DNA of 64,000 nt from Pinus tabuliformis (taxonomy: Eukaryota > Streptophyta > Pinopsida > Pinales > Pinaceae), in the NCBI GenBank assembly GCA_031772625.1, contig CM062813.1, positions 766,878,720 to 766,942,719 of the forward strand, written 5' to 3'. The position numbers and the translations under genes were made by a program. Positions 56,952 to 64,000 of this stretch are shown piece by piece. Position 1 is the first letter of the stretch; each line of letters begins with the position of its first letter. The notes below the pieces were generated by a model that saw only the letters and a program-made list of their open reading frames with translations, ran no database searches and had not been told where the DNA came from.

Positions 56952-57794
56952 ATGCCTCGTAGGAACAAAGATGATTCAGGAAAATACTTACCCAACACCC
57001 CCACCACATCACATAGCCACCCTTCTCTCTTCTTCGGTGGCAGTGATTAAGAAGAACCTTTAGGTGAACAACCAGAGATATTTGAAGAACCTATAGGGGA
57101 CGAAGAAGAAGAAAACATCCCTCCTGAGACAATGGTTGAAAACATAAATGCTAGGGGAAATGGAGAAAGAGTAGAGGGTACCTTTCCCATCCGAGAGACC
57201 AATGGGGACACTAAAATGAAAAACATAAGCCCTTCAGCCCTACCTCACTTCCATGGATTGACTACAAAAGATCCTGACACCTTCTTGTTTGAGTTTGTTG
57301 TTATCTGTCGAACCTATGACTATGCAGAAGATGAGAAAAAGTTGAAACTATTTCCTTCTACTCTCAAGGATGCAGCATTGTGCTGGTTCATGGGGTTACC
57401 TGGCAATAACATCACAACTTGGGCTCAGATGCAGAAAGCCTTCAATAACAAATATCAAGACTACTGTAGGTCAAAAGACACCAAGGAAGAAATCTTCCAA
57501 ATGACCATGGGAAGTGATGAATCATTGGAAGATTATGAAGAGAGGTTCCAGCTCAGTTATAAAAGGGCCAGGTGCACACTTGACCCCGAATCGCTGAAGT
57601 TGGTCCTGCTCAGGGGAATTCCAGAAGACCTTCTAGACACCCTCCATCTGTTGGCTAGGGGAGACATCTACAAACTACCTTATGAAGACATAAAGACTGG
57701 TTTTAGAAACCATTCTAGGGTAGCCAGAAAGAGAGGTAGGGGGAGTCAACCCATAGCCAGTACCTCCTCATCCATTTCATCCATAAGGTGAACT
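56952..57794 (+). pseudogene. Gag (capsid) of element 5
   Basis: The ATG at 56952 starts MPRRNKDDSG. TAA at 57048-57050 interrupts the frame, which continues with an acidic stretch (FEEPIGDEEEENIPPE) to the ATG at 57132. The capsid runs 57220-57700: ALPHFHGLTTKDPDTFLFEF, ALCWFMGLPGNNITTWAQM and QMTMGSDESLEDYEERF, the Retrotrans_gag pattern. It ends in a basic RKRGRG tail. The frame ends at 57789-57791, but a frameshift there leads on into the nucleocapsid part, so Gag was longer. Confidence 0.88.
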
Positions 57795-58620
57795 TGGACA
57801 CATGATGGAAGACTTCAAGAGTGAGATGCTGCAGACTCTTGCCATGCAAATGGATACCTTTCATATCAAAAGGAAACAAGAGGAAGCAGAGAGGGCTTTG
57901 GCCATTTTTTGTCCTAGGTGCACCAGAAGGCATCCTAGAAACGAATGTCTATTGAACTCTATAGAGGTTTGGTCAGTCTATGAATAAGATCATTCTACAG
58001 ATAAGTGCCCTTCCTTGCCTGGGCTTAAAGCTGTATACCAAGGGGCCGAAGGAGCTACTGAGCCACTCTATTTCATGAACCAAAGGAGACCGCATGGAAC
58101 TGGACCATACTAGCAGGGAATGCAAGGGACATCTTAGGCATACTACAACCCCAACCAAGCCACTTCCATACCTTCTTGGGGCCCTCCTACTCATCCTTCC
58201 TAGTCCACACCTCCTCCTTGGTCCTATCCATCTCAATATCATGCCCAACCAGCTGCTCATTCATTTCACTCCTATGCTCAGCCACAACCTCAGTGGAATG
58301 CATCTCATCAGGGGTGGAGGCCCCAGTACAACTCTCCTCCCACTCTTTTGCCTCCACCACCTGCTCAACCATAACCATTGCCTCCTGCTCCACCAAGGCA
58401 ACCCCAAATTCCTGCTCAACCGAACCTGAACCCGAACAACAGACAGGCTCAGCAAGTATATAGTGGGGAACCATCATGCCCAACCTATGTTGTGGAGATT
58501 CAGGAGATTAACCTACGATCTGGGAAGGTTCTCCCAGATAGCCAGCCTCCCCCTCAGGAGGTTGAGGAAGATAAAGAGGAAAGTGAACCAAAAGCAATTC
58601 CACCCTTTCTTGAGAGACTA
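57795..58620 (+). pseudogene. Nucleocapsid and Pro-rich tail of element 5 Gag
   Basis: In a new frame, MMEDFKSEMLQTLAMQMD leads to the zinc region FCPRCTRRHPRNEC near 57910. A second Cys cluster near 57975 is damaged: two Cys positions read Trp and Tyr, and TAA lies at 57985-57987 before DHSTDKCPSLPGLKAV. A Pro- and Gln-rich tail follows with TAG at 58111, 58135 and 58201 and TAA at 58372. The frame then stays open through protease to 59628. Confidence 0.8.
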
Positions 58621-59630
58621 TCCGGGACAACACAACCCACCCTAGAAGAAACTGAACTTCTGGGAGAATTGAAACAGTTATGTGTAAAGATACCACTTCT
58701 CCAAGCCATAAAGGATGTGCCTATATACAATAAGATGATCAAAGAGAAGTGCTTCAGGCATCCAGGCAGGCGCAAAAGAGATGCCCCAACCATCAATGTC
58801 ATAGGACAACTGTCCAACCTGATGTTGGGGCAGGTAATCTGTCCGAAATATCTAGACCCTAGAAGCCCAGTAGTTGATGTCCACATCAATGGCACCATGA
58901 TCCCACATACCTTGATTGATCTGGGAGCTGCCATTAATGTGATGAAAAAGGACACCATGCTCAAGCTCAAACTCCAGGGCTCCTTGAGAAAGACCACGAC
59001 AGTACTGCAGCTAGCAGATCGCTCCACCATGACCCCTGAAGGGATTGTGGAGGATGTGATGGTCTCCATTGATTCTTGGGAGTACCCTGCTGATTTCTTG
59101 GTTCTCCAGCCGAAGGCAAAGCTCACTGGGTATCCTCTCATCCTGGGAAGACCCTGGTTGGCCACTGCCAATGCTTACATTAGTTGTCGGGCTGGGAACA
59201 TGACCATCAAGAATGGGCATATGTCCAAGCAGCTAATCCTATACCCTCCTGCCCAACCCCTGCTAGAACATGATCTAACTCTCTGGTTGGAGGAGGAGGA
59301 TGAGGATGAAGTCTATTCTGCAATACTGTGTGCAGTAGAAACTGTCAAGGGAGGGAAACCGCAAAATGAGGATGATATCATTGGAAATTTAATTCAGAAT
59401 CTAGCCCCCAGTATTTTTCCATTAGAAGATCTAGTGAAAGAAACCCAAGACAATACCCTAACTGATCTCTGTGTGGCTGACCCGACCTCTCTCCATGTTA
59501 AGAATATAAAGTTCGGCCCAAAAAGAACCTTGAAAATCAACTCATCCCTATCCACCTCCGAGGAGAAGGAATTGTGCAGCTTATTAAGAAAACATTTAGA
59601 TGCCTTGCTTGGAGTTATAACGAGATGAAG
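58621..59630 (+). pseudogene. Aspartic protease region of element 5
   Basis: The frame from 58378 to 59628 includes the retropepsin. VVDVHINGTMIPHTLIDLGA near 58870-58930 has D-L-G where D-S/T-G is expected, so activity is doubtful. LADRSTMTPEGIVEDVMVSI and LILGRPWLATANAYI (59130) are the flap region and the conserved hydrophobic strand. An acidic linker (WLEEEDEDEVYSAI) leads to RT. The 416-codon open frame is the longest in element 5. A frameshift near 59600 ends it. Confidence 0.85.
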
Positions 59631-60464
59631 GGAGTACACCCTTCAGTATGCACTCATCATATATACATTAAGGAAGATTTCAAACCAGTCAGGCAGCCTC
59701 AAAGGAGGATGAATCGAGCCCTTAAAGACATTGTTAAGGAAGAATTGCAAAAACTACTTGATGTAGGATTCATCTACCCCTTCTCTGATAGTGAATGGGT
59801 ATCTCCTTTGGTGCCAATGCCAAAGAAAAATGGTAAGTGGAGAATCTGTGTCAATTATCAGGAACTAAGCAAGGCCACTAAAAAGGACCATTTTCCTTTG
59901 CCTTTCATAAATCAAGTGTTAGATGGTCTGGCGGGGAAAACGTTTCTCTCCTTCCTAGATGGGTTTAGTGGGTATAATCAGATTCAAATCAGCCCGAAAG
60001 ACCAAGATAAGACCACTTTCACTTGTCCTTGGGGTACCTTTGCATACCGGGTCCTGCCTTTTGGTTTGTGAAAAACTCCAGCCACCTTCCAGAGAGCAGT
60101 ATTGAGTATATTTTCTCAACTGGTTCATGATGCGGTGGAAATATATATGGATGATTTTACTCCTTATGGTTCTAACTTTCAAGAAGCTTTATCTAACCTA
60201 GGGAAAGTTTTGGACAAGTGTATTGAAATGAACCTGTCCCTCAGTCTAGAAAAATGTGAATTTTTGATGACTGAAGGGACCGTGCTAGGTCATGCAATAT
60301 CTCAACAAGGATTGCAGGTGGACCCCAACAAAATTGCCATCATCCAAAGGGTCCCACCTCCTCAAAAGGTGAGAGATGTCCGAAGTTTCCTAGGCTTAGC
60401 GGGATATTACAAAAGATTCATTAAATATTTCAGTAAGTTAGCCTCTCCGTTGTTTGCTCTTTGA
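59600..60464 (+). pseudogene. Reverse transcriptase of element 5
   Basis: It opens with a W-S-Y-N-E-M-K-G-V start (59610), then RRMNRALKDIVKEELQKLLD (59705), WVSPLVPMPKKNGKWRICV (59800), and FLSFLDGFSGYNQIQISPKD (59945). TGA at 60069-60071 splits PFGL from TPATFQRAV. The catalytic YMDD box is intact at about 60147. SLEKCEFLMTEGTVLGHAIS and VRSFLGLAGYYKRFIKYFSK close the domain. A frameshift near 60462 separates it from RNase H. Confidence 0.92.
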
Positions 60465-61201
60465 GAAAAGATGTCAAGTTCATATGGACTGAAAACTGTC
60501 AAGAAGCCCTAGATACCTTGAAAAGCAAACTTGTGATTGCCCCAATTTTGAGAGGCCAAAACTGGGCCCTACCTTTCCACATTCACATAGATGCCTCGAA
60601 CAAAGAAATAGGAGCAACCTTGGGACAAATTGATGAAAATTTACCTTATGCCATATACTTTATAAGTAAAAATTTGTCAAAGGCAGAGTTAAACTACACA
60701 GTCACCAAGAAGGAACTCCTAGCTGTAGTGCATTCCTTAAATAAATTCAGACATTACATCACAGGCTATCAAACCTTTGTACACACTGATCATGCTGCAA
60801 TTAGGTATTTAATGAATAAACCAGATGTAAATGCTCGCATTATTAGATGGTTGCTTTTACTGCAGCAGTTTGATTTAACCATTGTTGATAAGCCTGGTAA
60901 AGAAAATGTTGTTGCTGACTTTTTGTCTAGAGTAAATTTGCCTGCAGGTGAGGAAGGAATGGTGGATGATCAAATTCCAGATGAGCACCTATTTTCTATC
61001 TCAGTACTCTCTCCATGGTTTGCTGATATAGCAAATTACTTGGTTTCGGCACAGTTCCCACCACACCTATCCTCAAAAGAGAAGAGCAAGATCGTGAGGA
61101 AAAGCGCCCCTTTCACTTGGATTGGGGGAAATCTTTTCAAACTTGGCCCAGATCAGATCTTGAGAAGATGTGTCAAGGAGGAGGAAGTTTTTGACATTTG
61201 A
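60461..61201 (+). pseudogene. RNase H of element 5
   Basis: This open frame of 246 codons holds the Gypsy RNase H: FHIHIDASNKEIGATLG (Asp, 60580), TVTKKELLAVVHSLNKFRHY (Glu, 60705), QTFVHTDHAAIRYLM (Asp, 60780) and ENVVADFLSRV (Asp, 60910). All four residues are kept. A linker follows up to RRCVKEEEVFDI, where the sequence jumps into the integrase core. The domain is intact, but it is cut off from RT by a frameshift and would not be made as part of a polyprotein. Confidence 0.9.
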
Positions 61202-62066
61202 GAAGTGGGGCATGGACCTTGTGGGTTCTATGAACCCTCCTTCAAAATAGAGGCAATACATCATTGTGTGCACTAATTATTTGAAAAAATGGGCAAAGAC
61301 AAAAGCAATCAAGGCAGCAACAGAGGAAAAAGTAGTTGAGTTTTTAAGAGATAACATATTCTATAAATTCATGTATCCAAGAGAACTGGTTACAGATCAA
61401 GGCAGTCATTTCACTTCCAATTTGATTGAAGACCTTCTCACACATCATAGAATCAAGCACATGATTTCCACCCGTTACCATCCATAAGCCAATGGGTAGG
61501 TGGAAGTCACTAACAGAGATTTGGAAGGAATTCTGACCAAGGTAGTGAACAATAGTAGAAAAGATTTGGCGGATAGACTAGTTGAGGCCACCTGGGCCTA
61601 CAACACAACATGGAAGACCACCACAGGGTTCACACCCTATGAACTGGTCTATGGGAAGAAGGATTTGTTGTCAATAGAATTTGAATACAATACACTAAGG
61701 ATGGCAGCTCAGCTGGACCTAGACCTCAGCCATGCACAGAGGGAAAGGCTACTCCAGCTCAATGGATTGGATGAACAAAGATTGCAAGCCCTTCTCCACA
61801 CAGAGGTAGTCCAGCTTCAAAGGAAAATATGGCATGATCAAAATATCAGGGAGAAGCAATTCCAAGAGGGAGATTGGGCACTACTCTATGACTCAAGGTA
61901 TAAAGACTTCAAAGGAAAGCTGAGGACAAGATGGCTGGGACCCTACACTGTGGAAAAATGCAATGACAATGGTTCAGTTTTGATCAGAACCATTGATGAG
62001 GAAGCCATCCCCATGCTTGTCAATGGACATAGGTTGAAAATTTACAGGAAGCCCCTCTCTATTTGA
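61195..62066 (+). pseudogene. Integrase of element 5, zinc domain deleted
   Basis: The usual HHCC zinc domain is missing: EEEVFDI at 61200 joins directly to the core start EKWGMDLVGSM in another frame. The core keeps Asp (GMDLV), the second Asp (LVTDQGSHF, 61390) and Glu (VEVTNRD, 61500). TAA at 61485-61487 and TAG at 61497-61499 fall on the two Gln codons of the usual QANGQ motif; both fit C-to-T. The C-terminal domain (61500-62066) is open for 188 codons, with WAYNTTWKTTTGFTPYELVY and GDWALLYDSRYKDFKGKLRT. Confidence 0.9.
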
Positions 62067-62172
62067 GAGTTCATTGAAGATCTGAATAAGACAGTGTTGG
62101 TAGTGGAGCAGGTCTCAGCCTCCACTCCACCCACCCACTAAACAAGAAGAAAAAAAATAATAATAATAAGGG

Positions 62173-62358
62173 CTCAAGTGAAAACCTCCATGAGGCACTT
62201 GAGTCTCATCATTGGGTTGAAAACCTCTTTTGAGGCGGCCCAGTGATGACCAAAAAAAAAAAAGAGAGAGAGAGAATAAGATCCCTAGGTGAAAACCTCC
62301 CTTGGAGGCGCCCAGGGCAGGCAATTAGGGTGAAAACCTCCTTGAGGCGCCCTAGTTG
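62173..62358 (+). repeat. Four tandem hairpin units with covarying outer stems
   Basis: Units at 62173-62203, 62206-62249, 62283-62317 and 62322-62358 share a core TGAAAACCTC-loop-GAGGCG (GAGGCA in unit 1). The CCTC/GAGG inner stem is constant. The outer stems differ but pair in each unit: CTCAAG/CTTGAG; TCATCATTGGG/CCCAGTGATGA (one G-U); CCCTAGG/CCCAGGG (one mismatch); CAATTAGGG/CCCTAGTTG (one G-U). They lie 105 bp after the integrase stop, separated by A-rich spacers, in the 3' part of the genomic RNA. The function is unknown; RNA structure is strongly suggested. Confidence 0.85.
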
Positions 62359-62577
62359 TCTTTCAAAAAAAAAAAACAGAAAAAACAAAGAAAAAAGGAA
62401 GAGGAAATTGACTTTTAAAATGCATTGCAGGTTACAGGTGGACCACAGGAAGCAAGAGAAGATTGCCACAAAGCCTATTTCACCTCTTCCATACTCTTCT
62501 CAATCATTTCTGACCTTTCTTCCACCTCACTGTGTGTTTTTTCCGAACACTGTGTATCCTACAAGAGGCCCTGTGTG

Positions 62578-62600
62578 TTCTACAGGAGCCTCCTGTAGAA
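62578..62600. repeat. Perfect 23-nt palindrome with CTACAGGAG
   Basis: TTCTACAGGAG, one C, then CTCCTGTAGAA: 11-bp arms with a single-base centre. Confidence 0.95.
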
Positions 62601-62924
62601 ATCACAGAGAGCTCGAAATGGATTTTAAAAATAGTTTGAGGAGCTGGGAAGTTTCATGAAGAGCATGTAGGACCTCTTACAGCCATCCACCCTCCTGGAC
62701 ATACATCCCACACCTGCACCACCTCATTATCGTGGATTTATTTCCTTCCTGCTAAAAAAAACACAGAAACCAGTTTTTCGAAAAAACAAAGAAATAAAAA
62801 GAACTACACCTCCAAAGCTCACCTACATCATACCAAATACCTCTCCATCGCCATTAGCATCTGTGGTAGCATCCTCATAGCTCCCAGCACAAGAATCAGC
62901 TAAAAATTTTAAAGGGAGAAGTAG

Positions 62925-62942
62925 CTACAGGAGCTCCTGTAG
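62925..62942. repeat. Perfect 18-nt palindrome with CTACAGGAG
   Basis: CTACAGGAGCTCCTGTAG, with no spacer. The same nine-mer forms the arms of the palindrome at 62578-62600. Confidence 0.95.
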
Positions 62943-63681
62943 GATTTCCTGTAGCAGCTGATCCCCTTAAAATCAAGCCACAACAGCAAAATAGGTGCAG
63001 CCATAGGATTGAAGAGGATGTCTGAAGCAGATCCAGCCAAAGGGTACCTGCACAAAGCAAAAAATCCACACATTAGGGAGCAGAAAGCATAAAGCAGAGG
63101 AGATACAGGCATGCAACAACTGAAATACGAGCATGCAGTAGCAAAGGAACCAAGATGCACCAACAGCACAAACATTCGACTTGCAGGTAAGTGTCTAACC
63201 CTCTCCTTTGTTGCATCTATGTAATTGAAAATATGCATAATCGAATGAGATGGTTAGGGTTGGACAATAAAGGTGGTCAATTAATTGTCCACCCTCATCC
63301 AGTTGATTGCGCTCATCCGGAGATGCCACCACACGTGTGCTTAGTCAACTCACAGAAAATCCAAAGGACACATAGTGGAGGTTATACAAACTTCGATGAA
63401 CTCCGATGCAATTATGGGAAGTGATTGTAGAAAAGAGTCATGAAGAGCCATGATGACAGAGTAGTGGGGACCAACAGTCTGAATCTGGCAACGTACTTTT
63501 TTTCCAGCTCACCCCATCACCGGAAATATCTCAAAGAAGACATAAGTATTCCTCCTCGAAACTCCTTCACCACCTTTTCTTCCATTCATCCTCGTCCAGT
63601 TAGCTTCAGCAAGCTCTATACCACCTCCATAGCCTCGAAAACATAGTTCTCTATCAATTTCATCCATCCTTCTCCTATCAG

Positions 63682-63794
63682 AGTCCTACAGGAGCAGTAA
63701 CAGGTTCTATAGGAGCAGTAACGGGTTCTACAAGAGCACCTACAGCCAGTTCTATAGGAGGGGCAGTAAGCAGTTTTTAAGGAGGAAACACGGG
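63682..63794 (+). repeat. Short tandem array of GTTCTAYAGGAGCAGTAACRG units
   Basis: Five imperfect units of 21-24 bp start GTCCTACAGGAG, GTTCTATAGGAG, GTTCTACAAGAG, GTTCTATAGGAG and GTTTTTAAGGAG. They contain the same CTACAGGAG-like word as the two palindromes upstream. Confidence 0.85.
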
Positions 63795-64000
63795 GTTTTT
63801 GCTCAAATTATGGCTTGAAGAGGTAGGTTCTATACAGACCCACATTTAATATTAATATGTGTGAGAAATGATACAATATTAAGGAGGAATTAAGCCTGTA
63901 GAAGAGAGGAATTCCATAAAACCATTTCTGCCTGTTTTCTTAGAAAAACATAGTTTTTCTCTGTTTCCCGTGTCTTCAAAATTTTCTTATCTCCATCTCT

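Larger units (their letters stand above)
54430..64000 (+). mobile_element. Element 5: Athila-like Ty3/Gypsy retrotransposon, 3' end outside window
   Basis: A 2.1-kb 5' LTR, a tRNA-Asp-type PBS, and gag, protease, RT, RNase H and integrase follow in order on the + strand. They are followed by a long 3' region. RT motifs (WVSPLVPMPKKNGKWRICV, DHFPLPFINQVLDGLAG) and the PBS fit the Athila side of plant Gypsy. Frameshifts separate gag, protease, RT and RNase H, and integrase has lost its zinc domain. No env-like ORF was recognised before 64000. Confidence 0.88.
62359..64000. other. 3' non-coding region of element 5
   Basis: No convincing gene is seen. Short frames such as 63191-63424 lack motifs. 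It contains two perfect CTACAGGAG palindromes, a short tandem array at 63682-63794, and A-rich tracts. A degenerate coding region is possible, but no motif supports it. Confidence 0.5.

Noticed and set aside
58187..59171. Minus-strand frames of 98 and 205 codons opposite element 5 Gag and protease
   Set aside because: They overlap a well-supported sense protease frame, have Ser-rich composition and no motif. Shadow frames.
62173..62358. Hairpin array as a CRISPR array or riboswitch
   Set aside because: The units are adjacent, with variable outer stems and no unique spacers, and the context is a plant retrotransposon. No ligand-binding core is recognisable.
63191..63646. Two short frames near the right end as an env-like gene of element 5
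   Set aside because: They have no signal peptide, membrane segment or coiled coil and lie in different frames; position alone is not enough.

Overview
This window looks like plant nuclear DNA made almost entirely of nested, decayed retrotransposons. I find no intact host gene, no tRNA or rRNA gene, and no prokaryotic feature. Plant origin is suggested by Ty3/Gypsy elements of Tat, Athila and chromovirus-like types, a Copia element with an initiator-Met tRNA primer site, and an L1-type LINE with a plant-style ORF1 zinc knuckle. The density and age range of the insertions suggest a large seed-plant genome. I cannot name the species.

Layout: 1-1056 is an integrase fragment of a Gypsy family I call 'Gypsy A' (+). 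2066-13775 is a Gypsy element on the minus strand (element 1) with one 959-bp LTR, a truncated second LTR, a capsid-like segment between protease and RT, and a long extra coding remnant after integrase. 14993-21314 is a complete but dead Copia element (minus) with both LTRs, PBS, PPT and near-matching target duplications. About 23400-28756 is a degenerate LINE (+). 29967-about 32740 is a deleted Gypsy A copy (+). 32842-48105 is a complete Tat-lineage Gypsy element (element 4, +), 15.3 kb, with a perfect CGGGT target duplication. It sits in the 3' LTR of a minus-strand Gypsy A copy whose coding part lies at 48545-52025. 52026-54429 is a second, shortened copy of the LINE-end plus Gypsy A block seen at 27949-31880. 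54430 to the window end is an Athila-like Gypsy element (element 5, +) inserted in that block; its 3' LTR is not reached.

The elements record a history. The Gypsy A copies and the LINE are oldest, part of that block was duplicated, and then elements 4 and 5 inserted. Element 4 has LTRs differing at only about 15 positions by eye, so it is fairly young. Even so, its coding region carries premature stops. Most stops across all families fit single C-to-T (or G-to-A) changes of CAA, CAG, CGA or TGG codons, as expected from decay of methylated DNA.

The most interesting structures are: (1) four tandem hairpins at 62173-62358 in element 5 whose inner stem is constant while the outer stems differ but stay complementary; (2) an antisense gene with a frame-preserving 87-nt intron in element 4, just downstream of a second RNase H ORF, with a GC-rich module upstream that is shared with the element's leader; (3) the capsid-like segment inside pol and the roughly 1,100-codon extra ORF of element 1; (4) palindromic GCGAT repeats in the Copia U3; and (5) a recurrent CTACAGGAG motif in element 5. 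All calls come from reading the sequence; no database search was run.
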